NCBI GenBank assembly: GCA_963739175.1
Contig: CAVTZH010000011.1
Span: 124,001-188,000 of the forward strand
Length of the DNA stretch: 64,000 bases
DNA from: VAZQ01 sp963739175
GTDB lineage: Bacteria; Pseudomonadota; Alphaproteobacteria; Rhizobiales; Xanthobacteraceae
Direction: 5' to 3'
The translations under genes and the position numbers were made by a program. Below the pieces are notes generated by a model. It did not search any database. It saw only the letters and a program-made list of their open reading frames with translations, and was not told where the DNA came from. Of this stretch, positions 54,732 through 63,365 are shown piece by piece (position 1 is the stretch's first letter; the number at the start of each line of letters is the position of its first letter).

Positions 54732-55830
54732 GATGATCCCCTCCCTCTTCCGGGTTCCTGAACATAAGGCAGGCGTCGCCGTAGGAATAGAAGCGATAGC
54801 CGGCCGCGATCGCGTGCGCATAGGCCCGCTTCATCCGATCAAGCCCACAAAATGCCGACACCAGCATGAACAGGGTCGAGCGCGGCAGGTGGAAATTGGT
54901 CATCATCACGTCCACCGCGCGAAAGCGATAGCCGGGCGTGATGAACAGCGAGGTCTCACCGGAGAACGGGTGAACGATACCGGCCTCGTCGGCGGCGCTT
55001 TCGAGCAGCCGCAGCGAGGTCGAGCCGACTGCCACGATGCGCCCGCCGGAGCGGCGAGCCGCGTTCACCGCCTCGGCCACCTCTGCACTGACAGTCCCCG
55101 CTTCCGGATGCATTCGATGTCCCGATGTGTCGTCGGCTTTCACCGGCAGGAACGTCCCGGCGCCGACATGGAGCGTGACCCGGTGCATGGCGATGCCACG
55201 CTGTGCGAGCTTCTCGGTCAGCTCCGCAGTGAAATGCAGCCCCGCGGTCGGCGCCGCGACCGATCCTTCGTCATGCGCGAACATGGTCTGATAGTCGGCG
55301 TGGTCCTGCGCATCGGGTGGACGCCGGGCTGCGATATAGGGCGGCAACGGCATGTCGCCGCGTTCCTCGATCGCCTGGTCGAGCACCGGCCCGTGGAACG
55401 CGAAGGCGAGCGTGACTTCGCCGCCGTCGCCCTTCTCCTCGACGGTGGCGTCGAGCTGGCCGAGGAAGCAGACCCTGCCCTCCTCGCCGAACCGCACGAC
55501 GTCGCCAGGTGCGAGACGTTTTGCCGGCTTCACGAAGGCGCGCCAGCGCGAGCCGTCAAGACGGCGATGTAGTGTCGCTTCGATGGCGGGCTCGGTGCCG
55601 CGGCCGATGCGCCGGCCTTTCAGCCGCGCCGGGATCACCTTGGTGTCGTTGACGACGATGACGTCGCCGGCGCGCAGCAGCTCCGGCAGGTCGCGCACCG
55701 AGCGATCGTCGAGTTCCGGTTCCGCCACACCAGCCCGCACGACCAGGAGACGCGCCGAATCGCGCGGCGCGATCGGTCGCAACGCAATCCGGTCTGGCGG
55801 GAGGTCGAAATCGAACAGGTCAGTGCGCAT
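54724..55830 (-). CDS. queA: S-adenosylmethionine:tRNA ribosyltransferase-isomerase
   Basis: QueA moves the ribosyl group of S-adenosylmethionine onto preQ1 in tRNA to give epoxyqueuosine. It is 368 residues, full length, with the opening FDFDLPPDRIALRPIAPRDSARLLV, VIVVNDTKVIPARLKG, the PLPPYI motif, FAHDEGSVAAPTAGLHFT, and the closing NFHLPRSTLFMLVSAFCG and FYSYGDACLM. The start is ATG 55830; an upstream in-frame TTG is less likely. First gene of queA-unknown-tgt. Confidence 0.93.
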   Translation of the reverse strand: MRTDLFDFDLPPDRIALRPIAPRDSARLLVVRAGVAEPELDDRSVRDLPELLRAGDVIVVNDTKVIPARLKGRRIGRGTEPAIEATLHRRLDGSRWRAFVKPAKRLAPGDVVRFGEEGRVCFLGQLDATVEEKGDGGEVTLAFAFHGPVLDQAIEERGDMPLPPYIAARRPPDAQDHADYQTMFAHDEGSVAAPTAGLHFTAELTEKLAQRGIAMHRVTLHVGAGTFLPVKADDTSGHRMHPEAGTVSAEVAEAVNAARRSGGRIVAVGSTSLRLLESAADEAGIVHPFSGETSLFITPGYRFRAVDVMMTNFHLPRSTLFMLVSAFCGLDRMKRAYAHAIAAGYRFYSYGDACLMFRNPEEGGDHHG

Positions 55831-55894
55831 CAACGACCGTCATCGCCCACAACCGTAGGCGATGACAAGTCTCGCGACGTTTTGCGCGGTCGGC

Positions 55895-56182
55895 TCAAAG
55901 CCGTGGCGGGTATCGATCCTGCCCAAAGGTCCAGGCGGACTGGGCATCGCCGTTCTCGTCCACCAGCAGCACCTGGGTCTCTTCGCCCTGCCCGCCGAGC
56001 GTATTCGCGGCGTCGACCGCAAACAGAAGGGCTTCCCGCTCGCTCTTGTACGGGCCGTAATCGGCGCCGTCGAACCGGATGAACCAAACGTCTTCCTGCC
56101 GCTCCACCCAATAGAGCCTGCGCGGCTGACCATGAAAGATCGGCCGGACCGAAGATTGGTCCCGCAACTGGGGCCGTGCCAT
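55895..56182 (-). CDS. Conserved small protein, DUF2188-like
   Basis: A 95-residue soluble protein. The start ATG 56182 gives MARPQLRDQSSVRP. A compact core (RLYWVERQEDVWFIRFDGADYGPYKSEREALLFAVDAANTLG) resembles small DUF2188-type proteins: a beta-hairpin, then a helix beginning at SEREAL. Function is unknown. It lies upstream of queA by 64 bases and may or may not share its promoter. Confidence 0.6.
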   Translation of the reverse strand: MARPQLRDQSSVRPIFHGQPRRLYWVERQEDVWFIRFDGADYGPYKSEREALLFAVDAANTLGGQGEETQVLLVDENGDAQSAWTFGQDRYPPRL

Positions 56183-56398
56183 GGAATGTCCCCGTGTATG
56201 AGTGATGGTTGTTGCGAGAAACGCGCATGCACTCAAACCGGTTCCGGCAAACAGCGAATTAATTTACCGGCGACAATCCTCTTAAAACGAGGCGCGAAAG
56301 TCGCGGCATAAGTCGCGTTATCGCCGCGGTCGCGTCAAACCATCGTCGTATGCGGCGCATAGCAACAGACCATGGACACCGCGAATCGGGAGAGTTCC

Positions 56399-56617
56399 AT
56401 GGGCACGGTGATGATCAAATGTCCGGACACCGGACGCGACATCCCAACCGGAATGATGGCGGATCGCTCGAGCTTCAGCGCAACACCGGTGTTCTTTGCA
56501 CGGGTGTTGTGCCCGCTCTGCAATGCCCAACACGAATGGTTCGCGCGCGAGGCATGGGTTTGCGAAGAGGCCTGGGTCTGCGAAGCCGACCCATCGCCGC
56601 GGCGCCCGCTGTCTTAG
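56399..56617 (+). CDS. Small cysteine-containing protein, possible zinc ribbon
   Basis: A 72-residue protein starting at ATG 56399. It has KCPDTGRDIPTG, a CPLCNAQHEWF knuckle, and WVCE, which together could bind one zinc. An in-frame 18-base near-duplication gives EEAWVCEEAWVCEA. Similar short proteins are common in Bradyrhizobium relatives, unnamed. It lies alone between divergent and convergent genes. Confidence 0.6.
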   Translation: MGTVMIKCPDTGRDIPTGMMADRSSFSATPVFFARVLCPLCNAQHEWFAREAWVCEEAWVCEADPSPRRPLS

Positions 56618-56651
56618 GATTCCGATATTGCGGGATCGCGTAGCGCGGCGC

Positions 56652-57110
56652 CTATTGATCCGCCATCTTCGCCGACACGATCTTGTCGGGATTCTGCACC
56701 GGCTCGCCGCGCTTGATCTTGTCGACGTTCTCCATCCCCTCGGTGACCTGGCCCCAGACCGTGTACTGGCCGTTGAGGAACGAGGCATCGTCGAAGCAGA
56801 TGAAGAACTGGCTGTCGCCGGAATTCGGGTCCTGCGCACGCGCCATCGAGACGGTGCCGCGAACGTGCGGCTCGCGGTTGAACTCGGCCTTGAGCTTCTT
56901 GCCGGAGCCGCCGGTCCCGGTGCCGTGCGGACAGCCGGTCTGCGCCATGAAGCCGTCGATGACGCGATGGAAAACGATGCCGTCGTAGAAGCCGTCGCGC
57001 ACCAGTTCCTTGATCCGCGCCACGTGGCCCGGCGCAAGGTCGGGCCGCATCGCGATCACCACCTTGCCCTGGGAGGTCTCCAAGATCATCGTGTCTTCGG
57101 GTTTAGCCAT
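56652..57110 (-). CDS. ppiB: Cytoplasmic cyclophilin-type peptidyl-prolyl isomerase
   Basis: A 152-residue cyclophilin. The catalytic motif FHRVIDGFMAQTGCPHGTGTGG (R and the F/M core) is at about 47-68, with GTVSMARAQDPNSGDSQFFICF and LNGQYTVWGQVTEGM following. No signal peptide, so cytoplasmic. It assists proline-limited protein folding. It lies 42 bases downstream of an exported cyclophilin in the same direction, so the two are probably one operon. Confidence 0.92.
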   Translation of the reverse strand: MAKPEDTMILETSQGKVVIAMRPDLAPGHVARIKELVRDGFYDGIVFHRVIDGFMAQTGCPHGTGTGGSGKKLKAEFNREPHVRGTVSMARAQDPNSGDSQFFICFDDASFLNGQYTVWGQVTEGMENVDKIKRGEPVQNPDKIVSAKMADQ

Positions 57111-57152
57111 GGTCGGTTCCTTTTCGAATATCAGTCAGCAATCAAATGACGA

Positions 57153-57803
57153 TCACTTGGTGATCGTCGCCTTCTTCACGAAGTCGAGCCGCGGAAAGTT
57201 CTTCGCCAGATAGGCATTACCTTCCGCCTGGACGCGGCCCTGGTCGGGGCCCTGCCCGCGCGGCGCGCCTTCGCCGTAGCCGTTGTAGAGCGCGTCGACC
57301 ACTTCCATGCCGGACGACACGCGGCCGAATGGCGAAAAATTCTGCTTGTCGAGCATGCTGTTGTCGCCGAAGTTGATGAAGACTTGGCTGGTGCGCGTGT
57401 TCGGTCCGGCCATCGCATAAGTGATAAAGCCGCGGCGGTTGCTCTGCTTCACCGGATCGTCCTGGATGCGGGCCTCGCGCCATGCCGCCGAGATCTTCGG
57501 GTCGCCGTTGATGCCGAACTGCGCCATGAAGCCATCGATGATGCGGAAGAAGCGCACGCCGTCGTAGAAGCCGTTCTTCACCAGATTGTAAAAACGGTCG
57601 GCGCCGTTCGGCGCCCAGTCGCGGGTGACGTCGACGACGAACGCGCCCTTGCTGGTCTCGAAGCGCACCTTGTAGGTCGCCGGCGCAGTTTCCTTGAGCG
57701 CCGACGGATTGGCGAGATTGGCGGACTGGCCGAACGCCGGCAGCATCAGCGCGCCGACGAGCAATGCCGAAACGAGCGTCATGGCTGTGGGCTTCGATGT
57801 CAT
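57153..57803 (-). CDS. Exported cyclophilin-type peptidyl-prolyl isomerase
   Basis: A 216-residue cyclophilin with a signal peptide (TLVSALLVGALMLPAFGQ, residues about 9-26). The domain has FFRIIDGFMAQFGINGDP, GFITYAMAGPNTRTSQVFINFGDNSMLD and FGRVSSGMEVVDAL. The start ATG 57803 is chosen because it gives the signal peptide; the frame stays open upstream without protein-like content. It would act on proline-limited folding in the periplasm. Between coaD and ppiB, all minus strand. Confidence 0.9.
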   Translation of the reverse strand: MTSKPTAMTLVSALLVGALMLPAFGQSANLANPSALKETAPATYKVRFETSKGAFVVDVTRDWAPNGADRFYNLVKNGFYDGVRFFRIIDGFMAQFGINGDPKISAAWREARIQDDPVKQSNRRGFITYAMAGPNTRTSQVFINFGDNSMLDKQNFSPFGRVSSGMEVVDALYNGYGEGAPRGQGPDQGRVQAEGNAYLAKNFPRLDFVKKATITK

Positions 57804-57844
57804 GGTGCTCCTTACTGGGCTTGGATGGATGACGAGCGGTGCGC

Positions 57845-58351
57845 TCAGCCGGACTTGCCGGCAAACTTTGATTTCAGCCGCGCGACGATCGCCGGCGGGA
57901 CGAAGGACGACACGTCGCCGCCCATCGAGGCAATCTGGCGGACCAGTGTGGCAGTGATCGGGCGGACCGGGGGTGACGCCGGCAGGAAGACGGTCTGCAG
58001 GTCGGGCGCCATCATGCCGTTCATACCCGCCATTTCCATCTCGTAGTCGAAGTCGGTGGCACTGCGCAGCCCACGGACCAGGATGGTGGCGCCCTCGCGC
58101 TTGGCGGTCGCCACCACCAGGTCGGCAAAGGTGATGCAGCGAAACTCGCAGCCGGCCTTGCGCGCGAGCGGTGCGCAGGTCTCGTTCAGCATCGCCAGCC
58201 GCTCGTCGGCGTTGAACAGCGGCGTCTTGCCGGGATGCGTACCGATCGCCAGGACGAGCCGTTCCGCCAGCCTCGCCGCCTGCGCGACGATGTCGAGATG
58301 TCCGTTCGTCACCGGATCGAAGGACCCGGGAAAAAGGGCGGTGCGCGGCAT
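57845..58351 (-). CDS. coaD: Phosphopantetheine adenylyltransferase
   Basis: A 168-residue nucleotidyltransferase that adenylates 4'-phosphopantetheine, the penultimate step of coenzyme A synthesis. The ATP-binding motif LFPGSFDPVTNGHLDIV covers residues about 6-22, including the TNGH signature, and VRGLRSATDFDYEMEMAGMN follows. The late ISSxxVR segment reads ITATLVRQIA. The length is normal. First of coaD and two cyclophilins, all minus strand. Confidence 0.93.
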   Translation of the reverse strand: MPRTALFPGSFDPVTNGHLDIVAQAARLAERLVLAIGTHPGKTPLFNADERLAMLNETCAPLARKAGCEFRCITFADLVVATAKREGATILVRGLRSATDFDYEMEMAGMNGMMAPDLQTVFLPASPPVRPITATLVRQIASMGGDVSSFVPPAIVARLKSKFAGKSG

Positions 58352-58454
58352 GCACGCGGTCTAACCCGCAGAATCAGGAACCGCAAGGCCGCCCGGGCGT
58401 TTATGGGACATCGGATCCCACCCCCGAAGGACGTTGCGGTGGGGCTTTCTCGGC

Positions 58455-58958
58455 ATGGGTGATCGGATGCGTCCGTTCGACGAGCTTGCACGATTGTGGA
58501 ACGACACCCGCTCGCGACTGCCGCAGAGCGTATGGGCGTGGCCGCTCGTTGCTGCCACCGGAGGCGCGCTGTTCGTGCTGGTCGGCACGAGTTGGTCCGA
58601 ACAGCCCGCCGAAGCTACGGCCCACATCGCGGCGGCGCCGATTGCCGCGCGGGCCGGCTGTGAGGATCAAACCTGGCCGTTCCTCAACGATGACTGCCTG
58701 CGAGGTGCTCCGGCCAAGCCGGTGCGGGTGCTGCAATACGAGCCGGCGCTGGCCGCGGCCGCCGTCGGGGCGACCCATTGGGCGCCCAAGGCCACCCCTC
58801 CGTCGCGCCAGCCGGCGTCCCGTCACAAGCAGGCGACCCACGATCCGGACCGCACCGTAACGGTCCGCTCCGGCCGCCGCGGGCGCGATGCGGCGCGGGA
58901 GCGGACCTATGCGGTCCCGGCCGACGCCTTCAGCGCCTACGGCTCAACCCGGCGATAG
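58455..58958 (+). CDS. Membrane-anchored protein with Cys-x2-Gln-x-Trp-Pro motif (copy 1)
   Basis: A 167-residue protein. A hydrophobic segment at about 29-45 (WPLVAATGGALFVLVG) anchors it or exports it. Then comes CEDQTWPFLNDDCLRG, a two-cysteine, Trp-Pro motif shared with the next gene. The C-terminal half is a basic, low-complexity tail (Arg/His/Lys/Ser) ending AYGSTRR. ATG 58455 or 58467 could be the start. Function unknown. Confidence 0.6.
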   Translation: MGDRMRPFDELARLWNDTRSRLPQSVWAWPLVAATGGALFVLVGTSWSEQPAEATAHIAAAPIAARAGCEDQTWPFLNDDCLRGAPAKPVRVLQYEPALAAAAVGATHWAPKATPPSRQPASRHKQATHDPDRTVTVRSGRRGRDAARERTYAVPADAFSAYGSTRR

Positions 58959-59087
58959 GAACCTCGGCGTGCGTCTTCGGATCCGTAAATTCCGAGCTTC
59001 CTTGGTGAACCTTTCTTCAGCTTGGCACGACCAATAGCCAAGAGGGCCGTGGATGGCCTCACAGTGGCGCAGACAGGGGTGTCTAAA

Positions 59088-59360
59088 ATGTTCATCTACA
59101 AAGCACTTTCCGCAATTGCCGCCGCCGCTCTGGGCGCCGCCGTTGTGATCGCCCTTCCCGGTTTCAGCCCCGAGGTCGAGGCCCGTACGCCCGCCCCGGT
59201 GGTCAAGAGCGACCGTCTCGACATTCAGCCGGCTGCCACCGCCCCGGACTGCTCGCAGCAAGCCTGGCCCTATTACGACGCCAGCTGCCTGCGCGGCACC
59301 CTCGCCAACGGCCAGCCCCGCACCGTGCGCGTGGTCACCACCGACCGGATCGCCCGCTAA
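59088..59360 (+). CDS. Small exported protein with Cys-x2-Gln-x-Trp-Pro motif (copy 2)
   Basis: A 90-residue protein starting ATG 59088, which gives a signal peptide (MFIYKALSAIAAAALGAAVVIA). The mature part has CSQQAWPYYDASCLRG and ends RTVRVVTTDRIAR. The motif matches CEDQTWPFLNDDCLRG in the preceding gene: two cysteines 11 residues apart, likely a disulfide, enclosing Trp-Pro-aromatic. Similar short proteins occur in many Rhizobiales but I know no function. Confidence 0.65.
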   Translation: MFIYKALSAIAAAALGAAVVIALPGFSPEVEARTPAPVVKSDRLDIQPAATAPDCSQQAWPYYDASCLRGTLANGQPRTVRVVTTDRIAR

Positions 59361-59369
59361 CAGTTCCAA

Positions 59370-59419
59370 CCCCCCAAGTACCCCCCAAGTACCCCCGAAG
59401 TACCTCCAAGTACCCCACA
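59370..59419. repeat. Short tandem repeat CCCCCAAGTA
   Basis: About 4.5 imperfect copies of a 10-11-base unit (CCCCCAAGTAC) lie between the stop of the small exported protein and its terminator. Too short and too uniform for CRISPR. Confidence 0.75.
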
Positions 59420-59452
59420 ATGGCCGGGCCCCCCGCCCGGCCATTGCCTTTT
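59418..59452 (+). terminator. Hairpin terminator
   Basis: A perfect 12-bp stem (59418-59429 CAATGGCCGGGC with 59435-59446) and a five-C loop, followed by CCTTTT. Confidence 0.85.
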
Positions 59453-59533
59453 GGTGCGTCGCTGCATCCAGCGCCGACGGCGCTGAGGCGTGCTAATGTT
59501 TCTCAAGGGGACTCTGGAACGTCCGGGGACGGA

Positions 59534-60244
59534 ATGATCCGACGACGCGTGTCTTTGATCGCACCGATCGCGGCGGTTGCCGTCGTACTCGGGCTCGCCG
59601 GGCGCCTGTCGGCCCAGACGCCGCCGAACGAGCGCGATCTCAAGATTTATGCCGGCCTGCACGCCGCCGCCGCCAAGGGCGACGTCGCCGAGCTCGAGCG
59701 CCTGGTTGCCAACGGCGAACGGGTGAACATCCAGGATTCAAACAGCCGCACCCCGCTGCACGTCGCGGTCTACCGCAAGCATCACGCGGCGGCGCGGGCG
59801 CTGCTGCGGCTTGGCGCCAATCCCAATGCGCTCGACGCCCAGCGCTACGACATCCTGACCATCGCCGCCGTTCACAACGACATCGAGATGCTCAACATCG
59901 CGCTCGAGGGCGGCGCCAACCCCCGCAATGTCACGACCTTCTCCGACGGCACGGCGCTCAGCGCCGCCGCCCATCTCGGACACGCGGAGGTCGTGCGCAT
60001 CCTGATCGCCCACAAGGCGCCGCTCGATCACGTCAACGGGCGCGGCTGGACCGCGCTGCATGTAGCGGTCGTGCTCGGCAATGGCGGACCCAACCACGTT
60101 GCGACCGTCGAGGCGCTGGTGAAAGCCGGCGCCGATTCCGACATCAAGGATCGTCAGGGCGCGACACCCCTCACCTATGCCCGCCAGCGCGGCTATCAGG
60201 ACATGATCAAGATTCTGGAGCCGGCGCGCGGCCGACGAAGCTAA
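59534..60244 (+). CDS. Exported ankyrin-repeat protein
   Basis: A 236-residue protein with a signal peptide (SLIAPIAAVAVVLGLAGRLSAQ). Five ankyrin-type repeats follow, with signature pieces GLHAAAAKGDVAELERLVANGERVNIQD, RTPLHVAVYRKHHAAARALLRLGANPNALD, GTALSAAAHLGHAEVVRILIAHKAPLDHVN and WTALHVAVVLG. Ankyrin stacks bind proteins; an exported one should act in the periplasm. It precedes the Bug array in the same direction, 28 bases before the first TTG start. Confidence 0.8.
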   Translation: MIRRRVSLIAPIAAVAVVLGLAGRLSAQTPPNERDLKIYAGLHAAAAKGDVAELERLVANGERVNIQDSNSRTPLHVAVYRKHHAAARALLRLGANPNALDAQRYDILTIAAVHNDIEMLNIALEGGANPRNVTTFSDGTALSAAAHLGHAEVVRILIAHKAPLDHVNGRGWTALHVAVVLGNGGPNHVATVEALVKAGADSDIKDRQGATPLTYARQRGYQDMIKILEPARGRRS

Positions 60245-60272
60245 ACGGCGAAGCCAACACAGGGAGCGCGCT

Positions 60273-61241
60273 TTGATCCGGATCGTCTCCGCTGCTGCGA
60301 TCGCGGGTCTCGTGGTGGCGCTCGCCACGCCGGCATCCACGCAGGAGCGCTACCCGAGCCGCCAGATCCGGATCATCGTGCCGTTTCCGGCCGGCGGTCC
60401 GATCGACGTGATGGCGCGCCTGGTCGGCCAGAAACTTTCCCCGGCGCTCGGCCCTGTCATCATCGAGAACCGGCCGGGCGGCGGCAGCACGGTCGGATTG
60501 AAAGCCGCGGTGACTGCCGAACCGGACGGCCACACGTTGATGTTCGGCGGGCTGATGACGCTGAGCGTCCTGCCCACGATGTCGAAATCGCTCGATGTCG
60601 ATCCGGTCAACGGATTTGCGCCGATCGTCGCGGTCTCCGGCACGCCGTTCGTGCTGATCGTGCCGCCGCGCGTGGCGGCGCGCTCGGCACAGGAGCTGAT
60701 CACCTATGCGCGCGCGAACCCCGGCAAGGTCAATTTCGGCGCGCCGGCCGGCGCGACACCGATCATGGTCGGCGAGCTGTTCAAGCTGCGCACCGGCATC
60801 AGCATCGTCACGGTGCCTTATCGCGGCGCCGCCAATGTGATGACCGACATGCTCTCCGGCCAGATCGACATGTCGTTCGAGCCGACCTCGATCACGCTCA
60901 GCCACGTGCGCGACGGCAAGGTCCGGCCGCTCGCCGTCACCGGCGCAACGCGCAGCTCAGAACTGCCGGAGGTGCCGACCATGCTCGAAAGCGGCGTGCC
61001 CGACATGGTGGCGGTCTCCTGGACCGGGCTGGTGGCACCGCCGAAGACACCGCCCGCGATCATCGCGCGGCTGAACCAGGAAGTGAACGCCGCGCTCAAA
61101 TCCGAGGACATGATCGCGGCGCTGCGCAAGCTCGGCTCGAGCCCGCTCGGCGGAACGCCGCAGGATTTCCGGAACCTGCTCGCCGAGGAGTCGCCGAAGT
61201 GGCTTGCGGTGGTGAAGTCGAGCGGCATGAAGATCGATTGA
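60273..61241 (+). CDS. Bug/TctC-family periplasmic solute-binding protein 4
   Basis: A 322-residue Bug protein. The start is TTG 60273 with AGGGAG seven bases upstream; the signal peptide runs to ASTQ. Features are YPSRQIRIIVPFPAGGPIDV, PDGHTLMFGG, VPYRGAANVMTDMLSGQID and TGLVAPPKTP. First of three tandem copies. A different ligand set from the 11474 array is likely, but none can be named. Confidence 0.88.
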   Translation: MIRIVSAAAIAGLVVALATPASTQERYPSRQIRIIVPFPAGGPIDVMARLVGQKLSPALGPVIIENRPGGGSTVGLKAAVTAEPDGHTLMFGGLMTLSVLPTMSKSLDVDPVNGFAPIVAVSGTPFVLIVPPRVAARSAQELITYARANPGKVNFGAPAGATPIMVGELFKLRTGISIVTVPYRGAANVMTDMLSGQIDMSFEPTSITLSHVRDGKVRPLAVTGATRSSELPEVPTMLESGVPDMVAVSWTGLVAPPKTPPAIIARLNQEVNAALKSEDMIAALRKLGSSPLGGTPQDFRNLLAEESPKWLAVVKSSGMKID

Positions 61242-61251
61242 GAGGCCGGCG

Positions 61252-62223
61252 ATGGGATCGATGCGGGTCGCGCTTGCGCTGGTGGCGACCATCGGCACGG
61301 CGGTGTGCTCAAGCCTCGAAGTGCAGGCGCAGCCTTATCCCAACAAGCCCATCAAGATCGTCGTGCCGCTCACGGCCGGCTCCCCGGTCGACGTGGTCGG
61401 ACGGCTGGTCGGCAATCACCTGTCGGCGGCGCTGCGTCAGCCGGTCATCGTCGAGAACCGTCCGGGCGCGGGCGCGACCATCGGCGCCAAGGCCGTCGCA
61501 TCCGCCGAGCCCGACGGCTACACGCTGCTGCACACCGCCGCCAACCACGTCATCGCGCCGGCGGCGTTCAAGAACCTCACCTACGATCCACTCAAGGATT
61601 TCGCCCCGATCGGCGCCACCGCCACCAGCCCGTTCGTGGTGGTGGTGACGCCCACGCTGCCGGTGCGGACCGTGCCCGAGCTCATCGCTTATTCGAAAGC
61701 CAATCCCGGCACGCTGAACTGGGGCTACGGTCTTGGCACCTCGCCGCACTTGATCGGCGAATTGTTCAAGCACCTCACCAAGGCCGACATTGCCTCCATC
61801 CCCTACAAGGGCGGCGCCAATGCGGTGACCGACATCCTGGCGGGACAGATCCACATGAACATCGGCACCACCGCGACGCTCGTACCGCTGGTGAACGCCG
61901 GCAGGCTACGCGCGATCGCCGTCATCGGCGAAGGGCGCTACGCCGATCTGCCGGACATTCCGACCATGGACGAGAGCGGCGTGCCGCTGAGGTTCACGTT
62001 CTGGAGCGGCTTCCTGGTGCCGGCGGCAACGCCCCCCGACGTCGTACGGAAACTTAACGCTACCCTGAACGAGGTGCTTGCAAATCCCGAGCTGAAGGCG
62101 AGCATGGCCAAGCTCGGCCTGCTCCCGAAGCCTGGGACACCGCAGCGGTTCGGTACGTTCCTCGAGGCTGAAGCCCGTGAATGGGCGCGGGCGGTCGGCC
62201 TTACGGGAGTCAAAATCGACTGA
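61252..62223 (+). CDS. Bug/TctC-family periplasmic solute-binding protein 5
   Basis: A 323-residue Bug protein starting ATG 61252, ten bases after the previous stop. The signal ends near VQAQ; then YPNKPIKIVVPLTAGSPVDVV, PDGYTLLHTAANHVIAP and IPYKGGANAVTDILAGQIHMN. The late SGFLVPAATPPDVVRKL motif is typical of the family. No membrane subunits nearby. Confidence 0.88.
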   Translation: MGSMRVALALVATIGTAVCSSLEVQAQPYPNKPIKIVVPLTAGSPVDVVGRLVGNHLSAALRQPVIVENRPGAGATIGAKAVASAEPDGYTLLHTAANHVIAPAAFKNLTYDPLKDFAPIGATATSPFVVVVTPTLPVRTVPELIAYSKANPGTLNWGYGLGTSPHLIGELFKHLTKADIASIPYKGGANAVTDILAGQIHMNIGTTATLVPLVNAGRLRAIAVIGEGRYADLPDIPTMDESGVPLRFTFWSGFLVPAATPPDVVRKLNATLNEVLANPELKASMAKLGLLPKPGTPQRFGTFLEAEAREWARAVGLTGVKID

Positions 62224-62234
62224 CAGGATCGATC

Positions 62235-63206
62235 ATGACGTTTGTGCGTACGACCTTCGCCATTCTCACCGCTCTCGGCCTGATGGCCGGCGCGGCCGCT
62301 GCGCAGACCTATCCCGACAAGCTCATCCGGATCATCGTGCCGCAGGGACCGGGCGGCCCGACCGATCTGCTCGCGCGCGTCGCCGCGCAGCGCCTGCAAG
62401 CCGCGCTGCATCAGAACGTCATCATCGAGAACCGCGGCGGCGCCGGCGGTGTCATTGCGGCGAAGGCCGCGGGCAGCGCCGAGCCGGACGGCTATACGCT
62501 GTTCATGGGCAACACCAGCGTGCTGGTGCTGATCCCGATTTTGTCGAAGACGGCAAACTACGACCCGGAAAAACTGTTCGTGCCGGTCGCGCGCATCGCC
62601 GAGTCCTACCAGGTGCTGGTGGTGCATCCCTCGCTGCCGGTGAAGACCGTCGCCGAGCTCGTGGCCTACGCGAAGGCCAATCCCGGCAAGCTGAACTACG
62701 CGTCGGCCGGCATCGGCAACACCATCCATCTCGCGGGCGAGCTGTTCAACGTCGCCGCCGGCGTCAAGATCGTGCACGTGCCCTACAATTCGGGCGCGGA
62801 AGCGACGACCGCGGTGCTCGGCGGCCAGGTGCAGATGACGTTCGTGAACATCACCGGGCTGCCGCCGCTGATCGCCGACGGCAAGCTGCGCGCGCTCGCG
62901 GTGACGAGCCCCAAGCGGCTGGCGCTGCTGCCGGACGTGCCGACCATGGTCGAGAGCGGCTATCCGGACTTCGTGGTGCGCGCGTTCTTCGGCCTCGTGG
63001 CGCCGGCCGGCACGCCGGCGCCGGTCGTCGACAAGCTCAACGCCACGATCAATGCCGGGATGACGTCGACCGAGATGCAGACCACGCTCAAGCGGCTCGG
63101 CGCCGAGCCCGGTACCGGTACGGCCGCCGAGTTTGCGGCGTTCATCGCCGCCGAGCGGAAGCGATGGTCGGCAGTCGCGAAGGCCGCCAATATCAGCATC
63201 GATTGA
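62235..63206 (+). CDS. Bug/TctC-family periplasmic solute-binding protein 6
   Basis: A 323-residue Bug protein starting ATG 62235, eleven bases after the previous stop. The signal ends near AAAQ; then YPDKLIRIIVPQGPGGPTDL, PDGYTLFMGNTSVL, VPYNSGAEATTAVLGGQVQ and FGLVAPAGTPAPVVDKL. Ends the array, followed by an intergenic palindrome. Confidence 0.88.
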   Translation: MTFVRTTFAILTALGLMAGAAAAQTYPDKLIRIIVPQGPGGPTDLLARVAAQRLQAALHQNVIIENRGGAGGVIAAKAAGSAEPDGYTLFMGNTSVLVLIPILSKTANYDPEKLFVPVARIAESYQVLVVHPSLPVKTVAELVAYAKANPGKLNYASAGIGNTIHLAGELFNVAAGVKIVHVPYNSGAEATTAVLGGQVQMTFVNITGLPPLIADGKLRALAVTSPKRLALLPDVPTMVESGYPDFVVRAFFGLVAPAGTPAPVVDKLNATINAGMTSTEMQTTLKRLGAEPGTGTAAEFAAFIAAERKRWSAVAKAANISID

Positions 63207-63253
63207 GTGAACTGACGCGCTAGAGCGGGATGATTTGAGGTTGACGCAGCCCC

Positions 63254-63331
63254 GTCATTGCGAGCGAAGCGAAGCAATCCAGGTTGTCGAGATAGCTGGA
63301 TTGCTTCGTCGCTTGCGCTCCTCGCAATGAC
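63254..63331. repeat. Intergenic palindrome (GTCATTGCGAG type)
   Basis: The left arm 63254-63282 begins GTCATTGCGAGCGAAGCGAA; the right arm 63296-63331 is its complement with about seven extra bases. A widespread Rhizobiales intergenic repeat. Outer flanks also pair weakly (AGAGC near 63223, GCTCT near 63363). It lies between converging genes and may terminate both. Confidence 0.8.
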
Positions 63332-63365
63332 GACTGCACGCGATTCAATGTGACTTCATCCTGCT

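Noticed and set aside
59370..59419. CRISPR array
   Set aside because: Units are 10-11 bases in direct contact with no spacers, and no cas genes are present.
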